Of a stretch of DNA of 64,000 nucleotides, positions 9,119 to 18,500 are shown one piece after another. Source of the stretch: PALSA-1006 sp041660815 (lineage in GTDB: Bacteria; Pseudomonadota; Gammaproteobacteria; Burkholderiales; Gallionellaceae); assembly GCA_041660815.1 (NCBI GenBank), contig JBAZVN010000005.1:1-64000 (forward strand), written 5' to 3'. Made by a program: the position numbers and the translations under genes. How positions within the stretch are numbered: position 1 is the stretch's first letter; the number at the start of each line of letters is the position of its first letter. The notes beneath the pieces were generated by a model, which made no database searches, was not told the origin of the DNA, and saw only the letters and a list, made by a program, of their open reading frames with translations.

Positions 9119-9973
9119 TCAGCGAAACACAATCGTCTTATTTCCGCAAACTAATACTCGGTCCTCCACGTGGTAACGCAGGCCGCGCGACAGCACGGTT
9201 TTTTCGATATCGCGGCCGTAGCGCACCAGATCCTCCACGGTATCTCCGTGGTCGATGCGCACCGTATCTTGTTCAATGATCGGGCCGGCATCCAGTTCTT
9301 CGGTGACGTAATGACAGGTGGCACCGATGAGTTTAACGCCGCGCTGATAGGCTTGGTGATAGGGCTTGGCACCGACGAACGACGGCAAAAAACTGTGATG
9401 AATATTGATAATGCGTCCCGGAAAACGCTCGCATATCATTGCAGGCAGAATCTGCATGAAGCGCGCCAGCACCATGCTGTCGCCCCGATATTCTTCAAAT
9501 AAATCGGCAATCTTTGCAAAGGCTACCAGCTTGTCTTGCATGTCGATGTGAATGAAGGGAATGCCATGCCACTCCACATAACTGCGCAAATCGGCATGAT
9601 TGGAAATCACGCAGGGAATATCCACCAGCAACTCACCGCTGCGCCAACGATGCAGCAAATCGTCGAGACAATGATCCTGTTTGCTGACCAGAATAACCAA
9701 ACGTTTTTTGATAGCGGAATCGGAGAGCTGCCAAGTCATGTCAAACTCTTTTGCCAACGGTGCGAAGCGGCGCTTTAGTTCCTCCGCAGCGAAAGGCAAA
9801 GAGTCTGCACGAATTTCCTGGCGCATAAAAAATCGCTGCGCTTCCTGCTCGGTGTGATAACTCGCCTCCACAATAAAGCCACCATGCTGGGCAATAAAAC
9901 CGCTTACGGCGGCAATAATTCCGGCACGATCAGGGCAGGAAATCGTTAAGGTATAGTGGCGCAAATTAGGCAT
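9119..9973 (-). CDS. purU: Formyltetrahydrofolate deformylase
   Basis: Cytoplasmic enzyme that hydrolyses 10-formyltetrahydrofolate to formate and tetrahydrofolate, balancing one-carbon pools and feeding formate to purine synthesis. The 284 residues comprise an N-terminal ACT regulatory domain (about 5-85, beginning YTLTISCPDRAGIIAAVSGF) and a C-terminal formyltransferase fold. The catalytic region is NIHHSFLPSF, then GVKLIGATCHYVTEELDAGP, with the conserved Asn, His and Asp in place. It follows murI after 24 bases on the same strand, so the two are probably co-transcribed. Confidence 0.95.
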   Translation of the reverse strand: MPNLRHYTLTISCPDRAGIIAAVSGFIAQHGGFIVEASYHTEQEAQRFFMRQEIRADSLPFAAEELKRRFAPLAKEFDMTWQLSDSAIKKRLVILVSKQDHCLDDLLHRWRSGELLVDIPCVISNHADLRSYVEWHGIPFIHIDMQDKLVAFAKIADLFEEYRGDSMVLARFMQILPAMICERFPGRIINIHHSFLPSFVGAKPYHQAYQRGVKLIGATCHYVTEELDAGPIIEQDTVRIDHGDTVEDLVRYGRDIEKTVLSRGLRYHVEDRVLVCGNKTIVFR

Positions 9974-9997
9974 AAATAACTCTTTACAAACATTGCG

Positions 9998-10831
9998 TTA
10001 TGAAAATTCGATGGGCAGGCTTTGAACTTGCATTGTCTCATCCCAAAGCAGCGACATAATGGCTGAAGCAGAAACCGCATCACCACTGGTAAAAAAGTGT
10101 ACCGAAGCATCACCCGATTTCCGGTCGGGCAACTCGTCCTGAAGTCGGCGCTGCACCTGCCGCGCCACTGCGTCGCCGGTATCCACCAGGGTAATATGTT
10201 TCCCCACTACGTCGTGAATGAGGGGTGCGAGAAACGGGTAGTGCGTGCAGCCCAAGATAAGGGTATCGGCACCTTGCGCCAACAAAGGAGCGGTGTAGCG
10301 CTCAATTAACTGGCGCGTTGCCGCACTATTAAGTTCACCTTTTTCCACCTGCTCAACCAGGCCGGGACAACCCTGGGTAACGATTTTCACCTCTCCCGCA
10401 TAGCGTTCCAGCAGCGCGGCAAAACGTGCACTTTCCAGCGTACCGATGGTGGCCAATACACCCACCACTTTGCTTGCCGTTGCGGCGACTGCCGGTTTAA
10501 CCGCGGGCTCCATACCGATAATGGGAAGCGTAAATTGCTGGCGCAAACTGGCAGCAGCGGCAGCCGTGGCGGTGTTGCACGCAATCACAATGGCATCTGC
10601 ACCTTGTTTGATTAAAAAACGTGTGAGGGTATGCGAGCGCTGCTCGATGTAGTCGGGTGTTTTATCACCGTAGGGAACGTGCGCCGAATCGGCTACGTAA
10701 ATGAGACGTTCATCGGGCAGACGTTGACGGATATGCTGCAACACCGATAACCCGCCGACGCCGGAATCAAACACCCCGATTGCGCCCTGAACTTTTAAGA
10801 GGGGGATTTGCTTTTCGCTGTTATTCACCAC
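9998..10831 (-). CDS. murI: Glutamate racemase
   Basis: Makes D-glutamate from L-glutamate for peptidoglycan. 277 residues. Both catalytic cysteines are present, in VIACNTATAAA and LILGCTHYPFL, and the N-terminal substrate motif GVFDSGVGGLSVL is intact. The start is one of two consecutive GTG codons (10831 or 10828) preceded by a G-rich stretch that can serve as the ribosome-binding site; no ATG in frame lies before the conserved region. It lies between the ABC-F gene (40 bases upstream) and purU, all reading leftward. Confidence 0.95.
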   Translation of the reverse strand: MVNNSEKQIPLLKVQGAIGVFDSGVGGLSVLQHIRQRLPDERLIYVADSAHVPYGDKTPDYIEQRSHTLTRFLIKQGADAIVIACNTATAAAAASLRQQFTLPIIGMEPAVKPAVAATASKVVGVLATIGTLESARFAALLERYAGEVKIVTQGCPGLVEQVEKGELNSAATRQLIERYTAPLLAQGADTLILGCTHYPFLAPLIHDVVGKHITLVDTGDAVARQVQRRLQDELPDRKSGDASVHFFTSGDAVSASAIMSLLWDETMQVQSLPIEFS

Positions 10832-10871
10832 GACTTCAATTCCCCCCGCCTTGTTTTTCCTACAAAACTAA

Positions 10872-12467
10872 TCAATCCACCATCTGGTCGCGCAAAAACT
10901 CTTCATAGGTGCCGTGGTAATCGTTCACGCCTTTGGCGGAAATTTCAATAATGCGCGTGGCCAACGAAGACACAAATTCGCGGTCATGACTGACGAAAAT
11001 CAATGTGCCTTTAAATTCCAGCAACGCGGTATTGAGTGCCTCAATGGATTCCATGTCCATGTGGTTGGTGGGTTCATCCATCAACAATACATTGGGGCGT
11101 GCCAGCATCAGCTTACCAAACATCATGCGGCCTTTTTCGCCACCGGACAGAACCTTCACGCGTTTTTTAACGTCATCACCGGAGAACAGCAAACGTCCCA
11201 AGGTGCCGCGCACCACCTGGTCATCATCATTCGGGCCACGGCAGTCTGTCATCCAATCCATCATTACTTTGTCTTCGGCAAATTCATGCGCGTGATCCTG
11301 CGCGTAGTAACCGAGCTTGGCTTTATCCGCCCACTTTATCGTACCCACATCGGGTGTCAGATCACCGGCCAAACAGCGCAACAGCGATGTTTTACCGATC
11401 CCGTTCGGGCCGATAATGGCCACTTTTTCACCCGCATCGATTCTAAAATTAACGTTTGAAAACAGCATCTTATCGAAGCCCTTGGCCATCTGCTGAACTT
11501 CCACCGCAACACGGTGCAGCTTCTCGCGCTCATCATATTCAAAACGGATAAACGGATATTGACGACTGGACGGTTTGATATCTTCAATCTTGATTTTGTC
11601 GATCTGGCGCGCACGCGAAGTAGCCTGTTTAGCCTTGGATGCATTGGCAGAAAAACGTGCCACGAAAGCTTTTAATTCAGCGACTTTTTCCTTGGCCTTG
11701 ACGTTGTCTGAAGACTGCTGCTCGCGCGCCTGTGTGGACGCCATCATGTACTCGTCGTAGTTGCCGGGATACACGGTAATTTTTCCGTAATCCAAATCGG
11801 CCATGTGGGTACACACGCTATTCAAAAAGTGCCGGTCGTGGGAAATGATGACCATGGTGCAGTTACGTGCGTTGAGCGTATCTTCCACCCAGCGGATGGT
11901 GTTGATATCCAGGTTGTTGGTCGGCTCGTCCAGCAGCAAAATATCCGGATCTGAAAACAATGCCTGCGCCAACAAAACCCGCAATTTAAAACCCGGTGCC
12001 ACCGCGCTCATCAAACCCTGATGCAGCTCTTGTGCAATGCCCACACCGTTCAATAATTCACCGGCACGCGCTTCAGCAGTGTAGCCATCGTACTCGGCAA
12101 AGGTGGCCTCCAGATCGGCGGCGCGCATGTAGTCTTCCTCCGTGGCATCCGGGTTGGCGTAAATCGCATCCCGCTCGGACATCACCTCCCACATTTCACC
12201 GTGCCCCATCATCACCACATCCAGCACGCGCTTGTCTTCAAAAGCGAACTGATCCTGACGCAATTTACCCAGACGCTCTGTCCTGTCCAGCATTACCTCG
12301 CCCGAGGTTTGCTCCAGATCGCGTCCCAGAATTTTCATAAAAGTGGATTTGCCGCAGCCGTTGGCGCCGATTAAACCATAACGATTGCCATCGCCAAATT
12401 TGACGGAAACGTTCTCAAACAACGGCTTGGCGCCGAACTGCATGGTGATATTTGCGGTAGAAAGCAT
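10872..12467 (-). CDS. ybiT: ABC-F family ATPase, YbiT-like
   Basis: Soluble tandem ATPase of the ABC-F family that acts on ribosomes. 531 residues, matching the 530-residue YbiT length. The first ATP-binding cassette has GANGCGKSTFMKIL and LLLDEPTNNLDI; the second has GPNGIGKTSLLRCL, LSGGEKGRMMFGKL and LLMDEPTNHMDM. Between them lies the charged linker with SRQYPFIRFE. Segments such as MQFGAKPLFENVSVKFG and TRARQIDKIK are very close to the enterobacterial YbiT sequence as I remember it. There is no membrane domain. Confidence 0.92.
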   Translation of the reverse strand: MLSTANITMQFGAKPLFENVSVKFGDGNRYGLIGANGCGKSTFMKILGRDLEQTSGEVMLDRTERLGKLRQDQFAFEDKRVLDVVMMGHGEMWEVMSERDAIYANPDATEEDYMRAADLEATFAEYDGYTAEARAGELLNGVGIAQELHQGLMSAVAPGFKLRVLLAQALFSDPDILLLDEPTNNLDINTIRWVEDTLNARNCTMVIISHDRHFLNSVCTHMADLDYGKITVYPGNYDEYMMASTQAREQQSSDNVKAKEKVAELKAFVARFSANASKAKQATSRARQIDKIKIEDIKPSSRQYPFIRFEYDEREKLHRVAVEVQQMAKGFDKMLFSNVNFRIDAGEKVAIIGPNGIGKTSLLRCLAGDLTPDVGTIKWADKAKLGYYAQDHAHEFAEDKVMMDWMTDCRGPNDDDQVVRGTLGRLLFSGDDVKKRVKVLSGGEKGRMMFGKLMLARPNVLLMDEPTNHMDMESIEALNTALLEFKGTLIFVSHDREFVSSLATRIIEISAKGVNDYHGTYEEFLRDQMVD

Positions 12468-12596
12468 GATATTGCCTAAAAAATAAAGTCGCGCATTCTA
12501 CCACCGACGAGGGCAGTATATTCAGCGCTCAACCCGTTCGTTATCTTTCAATGGGCGTGCAACACTAAAAAATATATCTTGTTGCCCGATCTGGAA

Positions 12597-13241
12597 TTAA
12601 ACCAGCCCCATGTGTTTGGCCTGCAGGGCTGCTTCGGCGCGTGAAGTAATATTTAACTTACGGTAAATATTTTTCACATGGTCGCTCACGGTAAAGCGGG
12701 AAATTCCCAACTTCAAGCCGATATCGGTGGCACTAATCCCCCGCGTGAGTTCTACCAACACTTCGCGTTCACGTGGGGTGAGCAAAGTATTTTCAGAAGT
12801 TTCGGCACGAGACGTTTCGTGTTCCACGCGAAAATGATCCAGCAAACGACGCGCCACAGAAGGGGAAAGCGGAGGATGGCCTTCGCTGATACCGCGCAGT
12901 TGGTTGATCAATTGTTCCGGAGGCTGATCTTTGAGTAAATATCCCTGTGCGCCCGCGCGTAAGGCCGGGAATAAATGGCCATCGTCGTCGAAAATCGTGG
13001 CGACAACGATAATGCAATCGGGAAATCGTCCGGCCATCGCTTCAATTACCGTCGTGCCATTTCCATCCGGCAACGATAAATCAATCAGCGCCAAGTCGAA
13101 TTGAAATTGGTTGATCAGTTGCAGGGCGCTGGAGATATCGGCAACGCAACGAACCCGAATACCGGGAAAAGCTTTTTGTGCCACCTCGCGCAACATCTCT
13201 TGCGATTCAGGCATGTCCTCCAAAATCAGGGCGATCTTCAT
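12597..13241 (-). CDS. NarL/FixJ-type response regulator
   Basis: Transcription regulator of 214 residues. It has a receiver domain (LILEDMPESQEM, phosphoacceptor Asp at about residue 54 in ALIDLSLPDGNG, Lys in GYLLKDQPPEQL) and a C-terminal LuxR-type helix-turn-helix (about 150-214: LTPREREVLVELTRG, then SRFTVSDHVKNIYRKL). It overlaps the kinase gene upstream by 4 bases and is certainly its partner. The pair is divergent from the propeller lipoprotein gene at 15587. Boxes resembling NarL heptamers occur in that intergenic region and again upstream of the giant adhesin, so this regulator is the best candidate controller of the surface locus (inference). Confidence 0.93.
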   Translation of the reverse strand: MKIALILEDMPESQEMLREVAQKAFPGIRVRCVADISSALQLINQFQFDLALIDLSLPDGNGTTVIEAMAGRFPDCIIVVATIFDDDGHLFPALRAGAQGYLLKDQPPEQLINQLRGISEGHPPLSPSVARRLLDHFRVEHETSRAETSENTLLTPREREVLVELTRGISATDIGLKLGISRFTVSDHVKNIYRKLNITSRAEAALQAKHMGLV

Positions 13242-15358
13242 GTCAGGGGTACCGTTAACGATAATTTAACTATTTTTTCATCGAAAAAAATTGACAACTT
13301 CCCGCCCAATTCATCCAAACGTCCCCGAATGTTTCGCAGACCATAGCCGTCTTTCCATTTGAGTGGATCGCCAAAATCGCCGTCGTTTTCTACACTCGCA
13401 TGCAGAAATGAGGCGTCAGTGGAGATGGATACATTAATGTGTCTAGGTGCGGCATGTTTTAGCGCGTTGGTAATAATTTCGCGTAATACCGATTCCAGCA
13501 TGGCTTTGTGACGCGGGGCAAACTCAATGCTTTCTTGCATAACATATTGATTCCATTGCAATTTACATTCTGCCGCTTCGCAACGCGAATTGGCTTCCGC
13601 GCGCCAATCTGCCAACGCATTAAGCAGCGGCACAGGTTGCGCATCCAATGCCGCAATAGAGGTGCGCAGGTCTTTCATCGCATCGCGCGCCACCTCTGCA
13701 TTCGGTGTGCCGCGCAAATGGTGTATCAATTTCAACAAACGGGCACCGATGTTATCGTGCAGGTCGCGTCCGATGCGCAACCTCTCCTGAGCCACGCCGA
13801 GTTCGTAGCTGGTACGCCCGCTCATAATCTGTTCCAAAAAATGGCTCAACGATGCCGCAAACTCGGCATCGCGTGTTGAATACAGTCTTGTTCCGCGCCC
13901 CGCGTAACGCAGTTCATAGGCCGGGAGTTGCTTGCATCCCATCACGATCATTGCCAATCCGTCATTTTGCACGCCTCCCTGAGCGCCAGTCCCTGCCGGC
14001 AATAACTCCAACGGATCGAAAATATCCCTGAGTAAAACTTCCCAGCGCGTTTTCTGCTCTTGTGTTGCCGCAAAAGCGATTGAGGAAAGTTCCGGCAACA
14101 AATTTTCCAATTGGGGCATGTGTTTGTTCAAGATGCGTTGCCACAACCATTGCCGAAACGGAAAATACAGCCAGCCGCACACCAGCAGGCTGGTGCCGAA
14201 AGAGGTGGCTTCGGTGAGTCCTAAATACACCAGCACAATATCCAGTCCAATCACTGCAGTAGCACCCGCCACCCACAGAAATATTCGATACGCCCATTCG
14301 TTCATATCGAATAAACGATAACGGCGTAATCCCAGCGAGATACCGAGATACATAATGAGGAAGAAGCCGATGGAATATCCGACGGGCAATAACGCAGGCT
14401 TATCGAACATGACGGGCAGGACATTGGTCAGCGTGAATGCAGAAGCAGCCAGTAAGACGGATAGCAAAAACCAGCGCAGCGCGGCGCGTTCCAGAGGTAG
14501 GCCGCGCGTATATCGCCACTGCACAGCGCCGCAGATAAAGGCCAGAAAAACCAGAATAGCAATCGCAACCAATGGTTCAGTGGGGGTTGGCAGTAAGTGA
14601 AAGATATAAGCCAACCATCCCGGCAAACATAACGCGGGTATCCATAACAGGGTACGCGGTGCGAGCAGTTGGCGCGGGTACATCAAAAGCAGTGCAACAA
14701 TGGTGCCGCCGAATGCATGGGCCGACAGCGCATTAGCATTATCCAGCGCGCCAAACCATGTGCTGTCTAAAGCCAGCGCCCGTTCGCTCATTAATGCACC
14801 GGTCACTCCCCCCATTAATAGCGATAATCCGGTAAGCGCGAACATGCGCGCGCCCCAATCTTGCGGGCGCATTAAAAATACCCAACCGGCAATCATGAAT
14901 GCCGCGCTGACTACGACTATCTGAAACCAAAATATTACCGACAAACTGGCCAACGGGCGCTGCCGTGGCGTGATCAAAGTTGTGTGTTCGCTTCCCTTGC
15001 TATCAATCCAAACGATGCCTACATTGCCCGAATTCAACATCGCACTCAGTGCAGACTGTCTTGCTAAAAATTCATCTTTGGGGGCATAGCTGGTGAAGTT
15101 GTCGACGTTCTCGATCATATCGCTCGCGAGCAGATCCATTGCCTTGCCTGTTGCACCTTCGATACGATGCAGCTCCGCTCCCGACGCAATTCGTTGCGTT
15201 ACATCCTCTGTTACCCGTACTTTTTCCCCGTCAACTGCCAAGCGCAAGCCCAACCAAGGTTGCTGCAAAGCAAGCACAGCCGTGCCCACACCAATAAGCA
15301 AACAAAGCAGCCATAGCGTACTCAACAGATAAGTCGGTCTGAATAACAAGGGATGCAT
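13238..15358 (-). CDS. Multi-span sensor histidine kinase, ComP-like architecture
   Basis: Sensor kinase of 706 residues. There is one membrane span near the N-terminus (LLSTLWLLCLLIGVGTAVLA), an external segment of roughly 110 residues that could be a PDZ-like fold, and then about eight hydrophobic spans to about residue 400. The cytoplasmic HisKA_3 domain carries the phospho-His near 534 in RIGRDLHDNIGARLL, followed by an ATPase domain ending in DGYGLRNIRGRLDELGG. This span-loop-many-spans-kinase order is that of the Bacillus ComP quorum-sensing kinase and relatives, so a small lipophilic or peptide ligand is imaginable, but no signal gene is seen here. I chose the ATG at 15358 over a TTG three codons upstream. 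Its end overlaps the response regulator by 4 bases. Confidence 0.88.
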   Translation of the reverse strand: MHPLLFRPTYLLSTLWLLCLLIGVGTAVLALQQPWLGLRLAVDGEKVRVTEDVTQRIASGAELHRIEGATGKAMDLLASDMIENVDNFTSYAPKDEFLARQSALSAMLNSGNVGIVWIDSKGSEHTTLITPRQRPLASLSVIFWFQIVVVSAAFMIAGWVFLMRPQDWGARMFALTGLSLLMGGVTGALMSERALALDSTWFGALDNANALSAHAFGGTIVALLLMYPRQLLAPRTLLWIPALCLPGWLAYIFHLLPTPTEPLVAIAILVFLAFICGAVQWRYTRGLPLERAALRWFLLSVLLAASAFTLTNVLPVMFDKPALLPVGYSIGFFLIMYLGISLGLRRYRLFDMNEWAYRIFLWVAGATAVIGLDIVLVYLGLTEATSFGTSLLVCGWLYFPFRQWLWQRILNKHMPQLENLLPELSSIAFAATQEQKTRWEVLLRDIFDPLELLPAGTGAQGGVQNDGLAMIVMGCKQLPAYELRYAGRGTRLYSTRDAEFAASLSHFLEQIMSGRTSYELGVAQERLRIGRDLHDNIGARLLKLIHHLRGTPNAEVARDAMKDLRTSIAALDAQPVPLLNALADWRAEANSRCEAAECKLQWNQYVMQESIEFAPRHKAMLESVLREIITNALKHAAPRHINVSISTDASFLHASVENDGDFGDPLKWKDGYGLRNIRGRLDELGGKLSIFFDEKIVKLSLTVPLT

Positions 15359-15414
15359 TGATTTCAAGGGAAATTTGATGGGGAGGCAACTTTATCAAAT
15401 TCGCCAAAGAAAGC

Positions 15415-15498
15415 TACCCCCGCGATTGCGGGATATTGTGAACCGCCGGGGGTAACGTGATGGATTTGATGCATTACTCCCCCCTAAAGTAGGGGATA
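15415..15498. promoter_or_regulatory. Cluster of TACCCCC/GGGGGTA boxes before the propeller lipoprotein
   Basis: TACCCCC at 15415-15421 and GGGGGTA at 15448-15454 form an inverted pair 33 bases apart. A second element at 15475-15498 contains TACTCCC and a perfect inverted repeat CCCCTA-AAG-TAGGGG (15481-15495). TACCCCC and TACTCCC match six of seven positions of the NarL heptamer TACYNMT. The region separates the NarL/ComP-like pair from the lipoprotein gene, so it could serve both directions. No convincing sigma-70 promoter can be assigned by eye. Confidence 0.45.
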
Positions 15499-15586
15499 GA
15501 CAAAGTTGTCAAAAGCGCGTTAGAGTTCGCGCCATTTTAATTAATCTGCCAACCCACTCAATTAATTGTAAAGGGAAAACCACATT

Positions 15587-18500
15587 ATGCAACTCGCCCC
15601 CGTGCTACGCAAAACTAGTGAAATTGGAGTTGGCCTCACCGCCATCGCCACGTTAATTCTTGCAGGTTGCGGGGGAGGGGGAGGGAGTTCGGGAGGCTCT
15701 GCCGGTGCGGGCGTAAGCATGACTCAGCTGAGCATCAGCCCTTCATTGGGAAGGTTTAAAGAAGGCTCCAGAGTTCGTATTAAAGATAAAAACGGCACGG
15801 AAATTGGCGCGGGAACAACCAATGCCAGCGGTGTCGCTTCGATAGCCGTTTTGACAAATTCAGCAGCCCCTTTGTTGGTTGAGGCCGGAATAAATGGCGA
15901 TTTTTATTTCGATGAGAAATTAGGTATTGACGTTGCGATCAGCGGCATTTCTAGCGTTGGAATCCGTGCTTTGGTGCCTGACCATACCGCCGTTAGTCAA
16001 GTTGGCGTCACTGCCCTTACTGAAATTGCGGTTGGTTCTTTGGCAACAGCTTCGGGAGTGTTGCCAAGCAATTTGTCGGCAGCTTCCGCTGTTGGCGCAA
16101 ATACGGCAGTAGAACAATCTTTTGGTATCAATAATTTACTCTTGCCTCCAAAACTGATCGATTCTGTCTCGGCGGTTCAAAGTTTAGGAAGTACGACCGA
16201 GGCTGAAAAATATGCAGTTGCTCTGGCAGGCTTGGCCAATATGGCTGGCACCGGTACAAATGAAAATGCCTTGACCGTCGCACATCGTTTGCGTGACAAC
16301 CTTAATGGCATTGCCGGCGCAGCACCCGCAAGTAGCGTGCAAGCAGTTGTCAATGCGTTTAAGGCTGCGCTAAGCACAGCATCCGGAGTGCCATCAGCAA
16401 CTCGAACCACCATAAATGCACAAATTACCGCACCCGCATTAACCAGCGTTAAATTATCCGATCTTGTTTCTACAGCGGGTAATAATGCCCAGTTAGCGCA
16501 GACCAAGCTGCTTGCACAAAAACAAAATCAGCAGCCGACTCAAACCGAAATCATGCAGGCCTATTCTGAAGCGATGGCTAACTATGCCTCTGCAATTAAA
16601 GTGGCTTTTGCCAATGGCACGAGCATTACCACGGCAGCTACTTCAGCCCAAACTAGTACCGATGCGGCGCTTGTGCTGCAGTTCCCGATCACCATCACTG
16701 CGGGTACGGGGTCTAGCAACGGAAAAGTATGCGTGGCTGATATGTCGTACATGGGATCATCTATCGTAAAGGCCTGTTATACCAACCTTCCCGCTGACTT
16801 TACCTGTGCTCAAGCGGGTATTCTCAGCGGAGGCGGGACGCTACAACAGGGTATCGGAACGTATACTTTTAGCACAGCAGCGGCATGTCCCGCCGGTACA
16901 ACCGTAACGGTTAGTCTGGGGGGGGCATCTAGCGCCGGGAGTGCAACTACGACTACTCCATCAACGACAACAACGTCATCCACAACCACCACAACTTCCC
17001 CGGTCACCACAGCACGCTATTGGACACCGCAAGCAAATAACGGAGGCATCGCAGCGATAGCTGCATCGCCAACGCTTTATGTAGGTGTCGGGGATGGTGG
17101 CTTAATTAAAACCTCATCTGATGGGACTACTTGGACGTTAAGAGATTCTGGAACAATGGAAAACTTGCGGGGTGTTACTTGGTCGGGCACCCAGTTTGTG
17201 GCTGTGGGGGGGGATGGAATTCGTTGGACAACCACACCCGCAATTACCGTTTCTACGGGAGTGATTCTGACTTCAAATGATGGTATATCTTGGACAAAAC
17301 GAAATTCAGGAATTCCATCTAGCGGTGTATCAGCTGGTATTGGCTACCCCAATGAAGCAATTAAACTGAATGGCGTTACTTATGGGGGGGGAACCTATGT
17401 GGCCGTTGGATATTCGAATATTGGTAGCCCGATTGCTTTAACTTCAACAGACGGGGTTAGCTGGTCGTTAAGATCAGTTCTCAATGGATCAGGTCTCATG
17501 GGTGTCACGTGGTCGGGAAGTCAATTTATTGCAATCGGCAATAGTTGTTCAAATGGTTGTGCCGCGACAAATACGGGTAAAAATATATTTACCTCGCCTG
17601 ACGGTAACACTTGGACGCAACGTACTTCAAGTTTAACAACAGGATTAAAAAGCATTGCCTGTTCCAGTTCTTCATGTGTAGTGGTTGGCGAAAGTAATAC
17701 TATTGCCTCGGTTGTCTTAACGTCTACCGATGGAATTACTTGGTCAGTAGGCTCCCTTCCCGGAGGATTTACGACAAGCTATACCGGCGGATTAAATAGT
17801 GTGACTTGGGCGGGAACACAATATATTGCGACAGGTATTGCTAGAACCACAAACCTCCCCACCATGATTACTTCTGCAGATGGGGTGACTTGGACATCCA
17901 AAACCTATACTGCATCGGCTATCAGTACCGTTGCCAGACCTGTTACTTTTGAGCCTGTCGTCAGTTATAACAATGGCCGATATATCGTGGCGCAGGGCAC
18001 CGAAATATTTCTGTCAACGGATGCTGCAACCTGGACAAAATATACTTCCGGCGAAAGTGGCATTAATTATTTTAATAAAGTTATTTTTGGGAATGGAAAA
18101 TTCGTCGCCACACGAACAGTTTCTGATTTAGCCACGGGGAATCAAGACGGACAAATTGTTTACTCAACTGATGGAAAGACATGGACAAGAGCAACAATTA
18201 CCGGACTGACTGGACGAACAATATGGAACGGGGGAATTATTTGGACAGGCTCTCAGTTTTTGGCAATTAATGGGGGTGCATCCACGCAATATATTGCTAC
18301 TTCAAGCGATGGTATTACATGGACAGCGACAAATAATTCATCAATAGCGACAAATGCCGTAAATGATGTAGCTTATGGCAATGGAATGTATGTGGCGGTT
18401 GGCGGAAAAATTAGTACCTCTACTGACGGAGTGAATTGGACGCACAACACGACTACTGCCAATACACAGTTGGCGGCAGGCTATCCATTACAGAGCATCG

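Noticed and set aside
15359..15367. TTG start of the ComP-like kinase
   Set aside because: An ATG three codons later is more likely and keeps the whole first membrane span.
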